Source: Faecalicatena absiana (lineage in GTDB: Bacteria; Bacillota; Bacilli; Lactobacillales; Lactobacillaceae). From it: a stretch of DNA of 64,000 bases. Both the position numbers and the translations under genes were made by a program. Below are positions 1 through 6,199 of the stretch, piece by piece. The DNA is taken from NCBI GenBank assembly GCA_017309015.1, contig JAEDAG010000006.1:46220-110219 (forward strand). The letters are read 5' to 3'. Each line of letters starts with the position of its first letter. The stretch's first letter is position 1. The notes below the pieces were generated by a model. It was not told where the DNA came from. It made no database searches and saw only the letters and a list, made by a program, of their open reading frames with translations.

Positions 1-1
1 A

Positions 2-470
2 GAAATCAAACTCGCTATTTACCACGAATGGGTAGACGATCATAGAAGAGGCACCTACCTCAGCCGAAAATATGGGATGGAGCGTGGAGGAATCCAATAT
101 TTGGTAGACTTGATCCAAAAGCATGGCGAAGCCATTTTGGATCGCCCTCAACAGAAATATACTGCTGATTTCAAGCTCGCTGCCATTGATAGAGTTCTGC
201 TAGGTGGTGAAGCTCTTAGGCAGGTTTCCTTAGACTTAGGGCTTACGAATCAAGGAATTCTTGCTAATTGGCTTCGCTCTTTCAAAGAAAACGGGTATAC
301 TGTCATTACCAAGAAGAAAGGTAGACCACCCAAGAATGCCCAAAAACAAGGACAAACAACGGATCAAAGAGCTGGAAGAGCAGGTAAAGAGGCTTACAGT
401 CGAGCTTGCATACGTAAAAAAATTGGAGGCCTTAATTCAAGAACGGAAGAGCCAAGAAAAGAAGAATTAG
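2..470 (+). pseudogene. IS3-family transposase orfA, 5'-truncated by window edge and frameshifted
   Basis: OrfA encodes helix-turn-helix DNA-binding segments followed by a leucine-zipper coiled coil. The N-terminal part reads in one frame from base 2. The expected coiled coil (KELEEQVKRLTVELAYVKKL) lies in another frame and ends at the TAG at 468-470. One extra C in the CCC at 329-331 explains the switch: without it the frame runs through as GRPPRMPKNK. A run of seven A at 416-422 in the coiled-coil frame looks like the family's programmed -1 frameshift site. The insertion means normal OrfA and OrfAB cannot be made from this copy. Confidence 0.75.
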
Positions 471-1363
471 CTCGTGCAATCACTGAATTAAGGCAAGAAT
501 TGCGGCTTAGCGTTAAGTACATTATCGACGTTATTAATGCCGATCCTGGATTGCCTCATATCTCAAGAAGTAACTACTACTATCAGACTCATAAGCCAGA
601 CAAGGATTCTGGTAACCAGAAGCTGATGGATAGAATCAAAGAGATCTATCTTGAACACAGCCAGCGCTATGGGTACCGGCGAATCTATGGACAGCTTCGC
701 CGTGAAGGCTATGAGATCAATCATAAGAAGGTGCAGAGGCTCATGCAAAAGATGGGTTTATTCGGCATCTCAATCCGCAAGAGACGTAAATACAGCAGCT
801 ATTACGGCGTTCAAGGCAAGATCAAGCCAGACTTAATCAAGCGCAATTTTTACGCAATTATTCCCGACAGACATTGGTTTACCGACGTGACAGAATTCCA
901 TCTCAAAGATCAAAAGCTCTACCTTTCTCCAATTATTGATGGTTGTACCCAAGAAATCATCTCCTACAATATTTCTAAGCACCCAGACCTTAAGCAAGTA
1001 ATGACCATGCTAGATGATGCGTTTGAGAAGCACCCGGCTCTTAACGGGCTTATTTTCCACTCAGATCGTGGATGGCAATATCAGCACTATGCATATCAAG
1101 CCGCTCTAGCTAATAGAGGGATCGATCAGAGTATGTCCAGACTGGGTAATTCTCTAGATGACGGCTTAATGGAAGGCTTCTTCGGCATTCTTAAGCGGGA
1201 GATGTTCTACGGTCAAGAACATAAATACAAGGACCTAAATGAGCTTGAACAAGCTATTCACAAATATATCGATTACTACAACAACGTAAGAATCAAAACA
1301 GGACGAAAAAACATGACCCCGATTGAATATCGGAATCATGTTCTAACAACCTTAACGGCGTAA
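419..1363 (+). CDS. IS3-family transposase OrfB (DDE integrase domain)
   Basis: This is the catalytic half of an IS150-type transposase, an rve-type DDE integrase that normally works as an OrfAB fusion. Visible catalytic motifs are WFTDVTEF (first Asp), FHSDRGWQY (second Asp) and NSLDDGLMEGFFGILKRE (Glu), preceded by an HTH_21-like segment (YGYRRIYGQLRREGYEI). No independent start with a good ribosome-binding site is visible, as expected for a part made by frameshifting. Because of the extra C upstream, this frame is continuous with the N-terminal orfA frame, giving one long ORF from base 2 whose coiled-coil region is mistranslated. Confidence 0.8.
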   Translation, partial: KIGGLNSRTEEPRKEELARAITELRQELRLSVKYIIDVINADPGLPHISRSNYYYQTHKPDKDSGNQKLMDRIKEIYLEHSQRYGYRRIYGQLRREGYEINHKKVQRLMQKMGLFGISIRKRRKYSSYYGVQGKIKPDLIKRNFYAIIPDRHWFTDVTEFHLKDQKLYLSPIIDGCTQEIISYNISKHPDLKQVMTMLDDAFEKHPALNGLIFHSDRGWQYQHYAYQAALANRGIDQSMSRLGNSLDDGLMEGFFGILKREMFYGQEHKYKDLNELEQAIHKYIDYYNNVRIKTGRKNMTPIEYRNHVLTTLTA

Positions 1364-1390
1364 TACTAATATGTCCCAATTTTGGGGGTC

Positions 1391-1777
1391 ACATCATTAA
1401 TTCATAGTGATCGTGGTTTCCAATTTACTAGAAAACCATTCAAAGTATATTTGAAAAACCATGGCGCAACGCAATCAATGTCACGTGTAAGCCACTGTAT
1501 AGATAATGCCCCTGTAGAAGGCTGGCAAGGTCGGATAAAGGACATCCGCAACACTCTATTCCCGCATGTACATAACTATGAGGAATTGGTAGAATCCATC
1601 CACAAAGCAATTAAATACTACATTGAAAGCGACCCGCAAAAGCGGTTCGGCGGAAAGACGGCGGGTGAAGTTAGAGCTGAAGCGCTGGCTGGTAAGGTTT
1701 ATAGCTATCCAATCCCGAAGAATAATCGAATCATCAAATACTGGGCGAAAATTAACGCCAAGAAGCAGAAGGAATGA
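1391..1777 (+). pseudogene. C-terminal remnant of a second IS3-family transposase
   Basis: About 125 codons encode the end of a DDE integrase: LIHSDRGFQF (second Asp) and CIDNAPVEGWQGRIK (Glu). The part with the first Asp is missing, so it cannot be active. The sequence differs from the adjacent IS150-like orfB, so it belongs to another IS3-family element. It starts exactly where the upstream IS ends, which suggests that IS inserted into this gene. A terminator hairpin follows the stop, then a stretch near 1830-1850 that may be the remnant's own right end. Confidence 0.75.
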
Positions 1778-1781
1778 AAAA

Positions 1782-1815
1782 ACCGATCTGCTTACGCAAA
1801 TCGGTAATTTTTTAT
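1782..1815 (+). terminator. Rho-independent terminator after the transposase remnant
   Basis: An imperfect stem (ACCGAT-c-TGC paired with GCA-a-ATCGGT, 1782-1805) around a TTAC loop is followed by a T-rich tail. Confidence 0.6.
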
Positions 1816-1890
1816 TTATTTTCTCTGTCTACTTGACAAGGGCCGTATCAGTTCGACCACAGAGGCGCTGTTTTGCTATTTCTTGGACTT

Positions 1891-2862
1891 CTATTTCTTG
1901 TACTTCTTGTGTTTTGTGTGCTTTTTGCCTTTCTTGTTTTGTTTCTGGCTTTTTGGCTCCTCAAAGTCCTTCTGCAGCTCCTGATAGATTTCCAAGCCTT
2001 CGTCATCCAGAGGCAGGCCGTACTTTTGCTCATTTAAGTACTTTTGCAGGTAGTAGACGGGGTCTTCGCTGCCGATGTCCAAGGCAGTGGTGGTCAATTC
2101 CTGGCAGGTCTTTGAGGCCATGAAGCGGTCGCTGGCTGCAGCTGGACTGATCTGCTCGCTCTTTGCGATCAGCTTGGCGATTTCCCGCAAGAGAACTTGC
2201 AGATAGATGACGACTTGGTCCTCATAAGGGCGGGATGTCAGGTCGTCTGGCATCTGTTCTGAAATAAGCCGCATTTCTTCAACCGTCATTCTGAGCGACT
2301 CGTCTTTGGCCATGGCGTCCTTTAATTCCTGGTCAGTCACTGGCCAGCCGTATTCTTGTTCATTATGGAACATTTCCGCGAAGTCCTGGGCACGGTCATC
2401 ATCCTTAAAATTGCCGCAGAGGCTGAGGAAACTGTCAGAGTCACCGAACGCCGTCAAGGCGTCAGCTTCAGGCATTTTTTCAGCCGCGGCGATCAGCTTG
2501 GCAGTTTCAGCGGTCAGGCGGCTGATTGCCGCGATCTTCTTCCCATAAGGGGTTGACTCATCAATGCCGAATTCTTTGGCGGCTAAGACATCCCCAGCCA
2601 GCTCGTCTTGCCGGTTCAGGTCAAACATGGCGCGCATGTCGGCATCGCTGCGCATCTGTCCGAATTTGCGGTCGTTTTCATACATTTGGAAGAAGTTTTC
2701 AGGTGCTTCTTTCGTGGTTATGCCGGGATCAGTTGCCAGGAAGTGGTAGGTCCGCGAAGAGGTGAAGCGGTCTCGGGCCTGCTTCTTGCTGATGCGGTCA
2801 GCGGCAGCAATCTGCTTGACGACTGCCTTGGTGCATTTTTCCGTGTATTTTTCTCGGTTCAT
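1891..2862 (-). CDS. Hypothetical protein with three ~107-residue internal repeats
   Basis: I do not recognise a named family for the whole protein (323 residues from the chosen start). It contains three copies of a helical module beginning near residues 13, 119 and 226. Each has the pattern IAxxxxI/M-xxxxA, then FxxSxTxxxL, an acidic or polar stretch, and a closing (N/D)(E/D)xxYG, followed by a spacer, giving a period of about 107. The C-terminus is a lysine/histidine-rich tail. No signal peptide or membrane segment is seen, so it is probably cytosolic. The start at 2862 is chosen because GAGG lies 6-7 bases upstream; a GTG at 2934 would add 24 residues but has no good ribosome-binding site. 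Confidence 0.6.
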   Translation of the reverse strand: MNREKYTEKCTKAVVKQIAAADRISKKQARDRFTSSRTYHFLATDPGITTKEAPENFFQMYENDRKFGQMRSDADMRAMFDLNRQDELAGDVLAAKEFGIDESTPYGKKIAAISRLTAETAKLIAAAEKMPEADALTAFGDSDSFLSLCGNFKDDDRAQDFAEMFHNEQEYGWPVTDQELKDAMAKDESLRMTVEEMRLISEQMPDDLTSRPYEDQVVIYLQVLLREIAKLIAKSEQISPAAASDRFMASKTCQELTTTALDIGSEDPVYYLQKYLNEQKYGLPLDDEGLEIYQELQKDFEEPKSQKQNKKGKKHTKHKKYKK

Positions 2863-2979
2863 TTTGTCCTCGATCTTGTGAATAGAGTTTAAAATATAAT
2901 TTTGGTGATATTTTTTCAAGCTAATAATAGGCACGCGTGGCTGGCCCCGTCAAGTGCAAGCGCTTTATTTTTTAGCATG

Positions 2980-3007
2980 AAAAAAGCTCCTGAAATAGTT
3001 CAGGAGC
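2980..3007 (-). terminator. Terminator of the small secreted-protein gene
   Basis: A perfect 9-bp stem (GCTCCTGAA/TTCAGGAGC, 2986-3007) with an ATAG loop is followed by T6 on the - strand. It lies 25 bases beyond the stop of the gene ending at 3032. Confidence 0.85.
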
Positions 3008-3031
3008 GATTCAGATATAAAACAGGTCAGG

Positions 3032-3484
3032 CTAGCTCACCAAGCTGACGGTCTTGGCCTTGCCCTTCTTCACGCTGACGACTACGCCGAGGCCATCATG
3101 ATGGCGGCTGACGGTTTTCAAGTTGGAGAGGAACTTCTTCTTGGAAACGTGAATGGCATCAAGTGGGCCAGGCACCTCGAACTTGCATTTCGAGTCGAGC
3201 GTGAAAGTGTATTTGCCATACTTCAGCTTGTGCTCAGGTTCAGGAAACAAGCCTGTGTTCTTGACCTTGGTAAACTTGCCGATAAAAGTGATCTTGTCGC
3301 CGCTAGCCGTGACTTTAGGGGCATAGCCCATCCCAAAAGCGTCAGATGTCGCTAAAGTCGTGCAGTAGGAGCCGGTCTTCGGGTAGGAGACCTTCTTGAC
3401 GGCAGCCTGCGTGCTGGTGGCTGAAAAAGCCAACAAGACTGTCAGATTGACCAACGCGGCCAGCGCGGTCTTCCAGAGTTTCAT
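3032..3484 (-). CDS. Small secreted protein of unknown function
   Basis: This is a 150-residue protein with a clear Sec signal peptide: a basic start (MKLWK), a hydrophobic core (ALAALVNLTVLLAF) and a likely cleavage after STQA near residue 27. The mature part is basic and beta-rich, without transmembrane segments or an LPxTG anchor, so it is probably released or held electrostatically. The start at 3484 is preferred because AAAGG lies about 8 bases upstream; the ATG at 3490 would be only two bases from that site. No homologous family is recognised. It is monocistronic with its own terminator. Confidence 0.65.
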   Translation of the reverse strand: MKLWKTALAALVNLTVLLAFSATSTQAAVKKVSYPKTGSYCTTLATSDAFGMGYAPKVTASGDKITFIGKFTKVKNTGLFPEPEHKLKYGKYTFTLDSKCKFEVPGPLDAIHVSKKKFLSNLKTVSRHHDGLGVVVSVKKGKAKTVSLVS

Positions 3485-3860
3485 GATCATCGCCTTTCTT
3501 TCCCTGTACATAACACTAGCTAATTTTAATTTACATTCTTGGTTAAATAATGTCAATTTTGCCAGGGCAGAATTAGGCAATAAGATGTTAAATGAATGAG
3601 GCCAGCTTGTCTGACTAAAAAAACGCAGGTCGCTCACGGCCTGTGCGTTTGTAAGATCAGAATATTTCTGGAAAGGCAATCAAAGTTGAAAGGAAGCTTT
3701 GCTGTCGCTAAGTCGCCTCTGGCGACACTTTTATTCTAGCATCGAAGCCACGTATAGGATTAAATAATGATCAAAGCGTTTGCAAATAAAAGTTCCGCGC
3801 CTCAGGCTAATGAGTACCATACATTTTGCGCTTTATTTGTCAAGCAGTTCGAGAATTAGC
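3485..3860. other. Intergenic region with hairpins and a cre-like site
   Basis: No gene is apparent in these 376 bases. The region holds a - strand terminator (3614-3650), a short perfect hairpin GTCGCC-TCT-GGCGAC (3712-3726) and a sequence at 3771-3784 that fits 13 of 14 positions of the catabolite-responsive-element consensus. The promoter of the small secreted-protein gene should lie here, but I could not pick one with confidence. Confidence 0.5.
3614..3650 (-). terminator. Probable terminator for the 3861-4439 gene
   Basis: AAACGCA..GG (3621-3629) pairs with CC..TGCGTTT (3640-3650) with a two-base bulge, followed by a T-tract on the - strand. It lies about 210 bases beyond the stop codon. 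Confidence 0.5.
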
Positions 3861-4439
3861 CTATTCCTCAGCAGCCTGCTTGGCAGCTTCGGCCTGTTGT
3901 TCAGCGAGGGCCTTGACCTGGTCGTATTGCTGCTGTTCCTTGAATTTGAGCCACTTGTAGTAGCGGCGCAGCTCATCGAAAGAAAAATCAAGCGACAGGT
4001 CGCTTGGCGCCGTATCCTTAGCTGCTTTGACCGACACCTGGAAGAGCAGCTGGTCTTTCACGCCATTGTCTACAGCTTGATAGTAGGGGAGGCAGCTCGG
4101 GTCCAATGCCGCGTAGTCAGATAATTCCTGCCGGTAGACGGCGGCCGCGACCAGCAGGTCGTCTACCTGCCAGATGCCGCCCAGGTAGTTGCGGTCGCCT
4201 AGACTGGTCACCAGATTGGCCGCGCTTACCGGAAAGTTGCTGGCCAGGGCCAGCCGCTCCCACTTGAACTGGTCTGGCAGCTCCGGCACTAAGAGGCAGG
4301 ATTTGGCAAGGCCGTAGTCCTTGTTGTAAGACTTGAGGTCGGAGTCGATTTCATCCGTTACGTCGGTCACCTGGCAGGCTAATGGCCCGTTGTCGTTCTC
4401 CAGCCACAGGCGGCCGCAAGAAAGCGTCAGCTCGTTCAT
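3861..4439 (-). CDS. Hypothetical cytosolic protein
   Basis: The product is 192 residues with no signal peptide or membrane helices and no family that I recognise. It is acidic overall and ends in a charged, probably coiled-coil segment (about residues 155-192) rich in Gln, Ala, Lys and Glu. The start at 4439 is supported by GGGGG six bases upstream. The neighbours are other orphan genes, so context gives no functional clue. Confidence 0.55.
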   Translation of the reverse strand: MNELTLSCGRLWLENDNGPLACQVTDVTDEIDSDLKSYNKDYGLAKSCLLVPELPDQFKWERLALASNFPVSAANLVTSLGDRNYLGGIWQVDDLLVAAAVYRQELSDYAALDPSCLPYYQAVDNGVKDQLLFQVSVKAAKDTAPSDLSLDFSFDELRRYYKWLKFKEQQQYDQVKALAEQQAEAAKQAAEE

Positions 4440-4688
4440 TGTTTACCCCCAAAAAAGTTTCCAAAAAAAATTTCTGACAAGTTGCCCCAGCTCAAAGCAG
4501 GCCAGGAGCGGCTTTTACAGTTTGCTAATATTGTAGCATGCTTGCTGGCCTTTGTCTGGCTGGTCTGGAATTGCCGTTAGCATTTCCGCGACATTCGCGC
4601 TAAACTTTGAGCATACAGTTGAAAATAGATTCCTCAACTTTCATGTCTCAACCGCATATTTGACAGATCTGCATTGCTTCTGCCATTT
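4440..4688. other. Intergenic region without a recognised gene
   Basis: These bases separate the leftward gene at 3861-4439 from the rightward candidate small RNA. The - strand promoter of the leftward gene must lie here; a TACAAT-like -10 is present near 4535, but no convincing -35 partner was found. Confidence 0.35.
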
Positions 4689-4717
4689 TTGCTAGAATCA
4701 AGCAATTATGATAAAAT
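4689..4717 (+). promoter_or_regulatory. Sigma-A promoter driving a short transcript
   Basis: A -35 TTGCTA (4689-4694), a 17-base spacer and a -10 TAAAAT (4712-4717) preceded by TG at 4709-4710 form an extended -10 promoter. The predicted start is near 4724. Confidence 0.6.
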
Positions 4718-4723
4718 AGACAT

Positions 4724-4797
4724 ATCTGAATTCGCTTGACGGCAGCGGGCAGATTCCCGTTTGCGGTATGGGCACGGGCTTTTCCGTGCCTTTTTGT
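4724..4797 (+). ncRNA. Candidate small RNA of about 75 nt
   Basis: A good promoter lies immediately upstream and a strong terminator closes the unit only ~75 bases later, with no ORF between. The transcript would fold into a hairpin (GCAgCGGG paired with CCCGttTGC, about 4742-4765) and the terminator hairpin. The gene at 4837 starts only 40 bases beyond the terminator, so this could instead be an attenuating leader for it. I do not recognise a known RNA family. Confidence 0.4.
4771..4797 (+). terminator. Terminator of the candidate small RNA
   Basis: A perfect 7-bp stem GGCACGG/CCGTGCC (4771-4790) with a 6-base loop is followed by T5GT3. Confidence 0.85.
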
Positions 4798-4836
4798 TTC
4801 TAGTGAGCAGACGACACTTTGTTAAGGGGGTGCCTA

Positions 4837-5283
4837 ATGGATTATCTAAGCAAGATCAACCAGCTGCAAGAGCACGGTGAGGGTTACAGCATTGACTACC
4901 TGCCGCTCCAGTGCCTGGATGAGCGCTACGACGATCTTGAAGTGACCAACTTTGAGAATCGTCTAGAGACGTTTTCAGAGAAGATTGCCAGAATCGCGCG
5001 GACTTTCATGCGCCGCTATGGCAATCGGGTCTTCCTGCACGAGAGGAGCCAGGACAAGTGCCTGAGCTTGTGCAAGGAAGGCGCGGACTTGATTGACCAG
5101 ACGATTAAGTCCATTTTGGAGAAGGAACAGACTTCTTTGAACATTATTTTTGAGAATACCAAGGATATGCTTTTCAGCTTGGATTCTTTCTGCCAATTGA
5201 ACATCTATAATCCAGATGAGGAACAATTGGAGCTGCTGGAAGACCTGGCGGCAGAGGAGAACCTCTACTTGAAGCGGATCTAA
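4837..5283 (+). CDS. Hypothetical protein, 148 residues
   Basis: This is a mainly helical, charged protein with no signal peptide or membrane span and no family I recognise. The central region (FSEKIARIARTFMRRYG, then a Cys-containing stretch) and the C-terminal acidic helix (EEQLELLEDLAAEE) are the notable parts. The ATG at 4837 has the ribosome-binding site AAGGGGGTG just upstream; the ORF extends further 5' but without translation signals. It has its own terminator. If the upstream hairpins act as an attenuator, this gene would be their target. Confidence 0.6.
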   Translation: MDYLSKINQLQEHGEGYSIDYLPLQCLDERYDDLEVTNFENRLETFSEKIARIARTFMRRYGNRVFLHERSQDKCLSLCKEGADLIDQTIKSILEKEQTSLNIIFENTKDMLFSLDSFCQLNIYNPDEEQLELLEDLAAEENLYLKRI

Positions 5284-5286
5284 GGG

Positions 5287-5319
5287 AAAATGCCCCGTAC
5301 GCTAGTACAGGGCATTTTT
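5287..5319 (+). terminator. Terminator after the 4837-5283 gene
   Basis: AAAATGCCC pairs with GGGCATTTT around an inner GTAC/GTAC helix, followed by a T-run. Confidence 0.85.
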
Positions 5320-5507
5320 GTCAGGCTTTGTGAAAATTAATCACAAATTAAGTAAAGGGTTACAATGCTGGCAACAGGGCAATGGGTTTGCAAGAATAAA
5401 TTGCTGATGTCATATTTTGTGCGAATTATCACTTTCTCTGAAAAGGTGCTACAATAGAGGCGATTGAAGGTCAGAGACCATCCTTCGTCAGAAGGAGTGA
5501 TGTTTTG

Positions 5508-5834
5508 ATGGAACTTAGAAATTTGAAATATAGTCTCGTTAACAATTTATGGTGGCTGCCATTGATTTTGCTGGGCTTTTTGCCGCAGCGCCGCTTGGCT
5601 CTGGCAATTTGCCTGGCAACGGCTGGCTTGATTATTTGGCGGGTCTTGCTCAAGTATCCTGACCTGAAGCCAACTAACTACCAGTACACTTGGGAAGGCT
5701 GGCTGGTCATGATCGCTGGCGTCTTGATTTCCTTTGTCGTCCTGCAAGCCGGGCACAGTGAGGCCGGCTTCTTCATCGTCTTGATGATCAGCAGCATCAT
5801 CCGTGACCTGCTGGCTAAGACGCGGCTGGCTTAA
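5508..5834 (+). CDS. Small integral membrane protein
   Basis: The 108-residue product has two or three hydrophobic segments in its N-terminal half (about residues 14-26 and 30-44) and another near 65-90. The cytoplasmic side probably carries the QRR motif between the first two. No family is recognised. The ATG at 5508 follows AAGGAG by 10 bases; a competing ATG at 5500 opens only two codons. A TACAAT box at 5451-5456 is a likely -10. It is monocistronic and closed by a strong terminator. Confidence 0.6.
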   Translation: MELRNLKYSLVNNLWWLPLILLGFLPQRRLALAICLATAGLIIWRVLLKYPDLKPTNYQYTWEGWLVMIAGVLISFVVLQAGHSEAGFFIVLMISSIIRDLLAKTRLA

Positions 5835-5858
5835 AAGCGGACAGGAAGAGATAGAAGA

Positions 5859-5889
5859 GGCGCGTCCCCGCGGGGGATGCGCCTTTTGC
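5859..5889 (+). terminator. Terminator after the small membrane protein gene
   Basis: An 11-bp G/C-rich stem (GGCGCGTCCCC with GGGGATGCGCC, one G-T pair) is followed by TTTT. Confidence 0.85.
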
Positions 5890-5933
5890 ATGCCAATAGC
5901 TAGAAAATATGCAGACACTAAAAAGAAAAAGTT

Positions 5934-5983
5934 GCCTTTTTTTAAACAAAAGGCTTGCAAATCTGCCCAAAGGGGTCTAATAT
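5934..5983 (+). promoter_or_regulatory. Promoter of the leader ORF-oppA unit with adjoining inverted repeat
   Basis: The -35 TTGCAA (5955-5960), a 17-base spacer and the -10 TAATAT (5978-5983) make a strong promoter. A perfect 7-bp inverted repeat (GCCTTTT..AAAAGGC, about 5934-5954) abuts the -35 box and could be an operator. Transcription would start near 5990, leaving a leader of about 210 nt before oppA. Confidence 0.65.
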
Positions 5984-6043
5984 TAAAAGCATCTTAAAAA
6001 TTAAATGACAGATTAAAAACTGCCAAAGCAGAAAGGAGCCATC

Positions 6044-6166
6044 ATGATGAAACAAGCAATGAATTTTAGCCACGAAAGGCATAACGCCCATAGGAACTAT
6101 GCAAGCTATTTGGCAAATGTGCAGCACATATTGGGCTTGGTTTATCGTGGTGGATCGCCAAATTAA
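6044..6166 (+). CDS. 40-codon leader peptide upstream of oppA
   Basis: This short ORF has a strong ribosome-binding site (AAAGGAG, 6032-6038) and starts at ATG 6044 or the adjacent ATG 6047. It encodes a polar, His/Arg-rich peptide that ends YRGGSPN before TAA (6164-6166). It has no hydrophobic N-terminus, so export as a pheromone is unlikely. Its last codons form the left arm and loop of an 11-bp RNA helix whose right arm begins exactly at the stop codon. This layout resembles regulatory leader peptides, where ribosome position controls the next gene. The regulatory role is inference; the ORF and its translation signals are plain in the sequence. Confidence 0.6.
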   Translation: MMKQAMNFSHERHNAHRNYASYLANVQHILGLVYRGGSPN

Positions 6167-6191
6167 ACCAAGCCTCTATTTCTTATAGAGG
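6134..6191 (+). promoter_or_regulatory. Two overlapping RNA hairpins; the second sequesters the oppA ribosome-binding site
   Basis: Helix 1 is a perfect 11-bp pairing (GGCTTGGTTTA 6134-6144 with TAAACCAAGCC 6164-6174) spanning the end of the leader ORF. Helix 2 is a perfect 7-bp pairing (CCTCTAT 6173-6179 with ATAGAGG 6185-6191). Its 3' arm contains the oppA Shine-Dalgarno AGAGG (6187-6191). The helices share bases 6173-6174, so they cannot both form fully. A ribosome held at the leader stop would disrupt both and free the oppA site. Confidence 0.6.
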
Positions 6192-6199
6192 TACTACAA

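Larger units (their letters stand above)
1..1391 (+). mobile_element. IS3-family (IS150-like) insertion sequence, left end outside the window
   Basis: The segment carries an orfA/orfB arrangement typical of the IS3 family, IS150 subgroup. The reading frame is already open at base 2, so the left terminal repeat and the true orfA start lie before the window. The right end is probably in the G-rich stretch near 1373-1391, just after the orfB stop, because a different transposase fragment begins directly afterwards. The match to IS150 is by recognition of motifs, not by search. Confidence 0.8.

Noticed and set aside
77-1363. A single intact 428-residue transposase
   Set aside because: The middle section is the coiled-coil region read in the wrong frame, and the frame is open before base 77, so this is an indel-created fusion of orfA and orfB parts.
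6044-6166. Leader ORF as a secreted signalling pheromone
   Set aside because: The peptide lacks a hydrophobic signal segment and no Rgg-type regulator is adjacent. Its RNA structure explains it better as a cis-acting leader.
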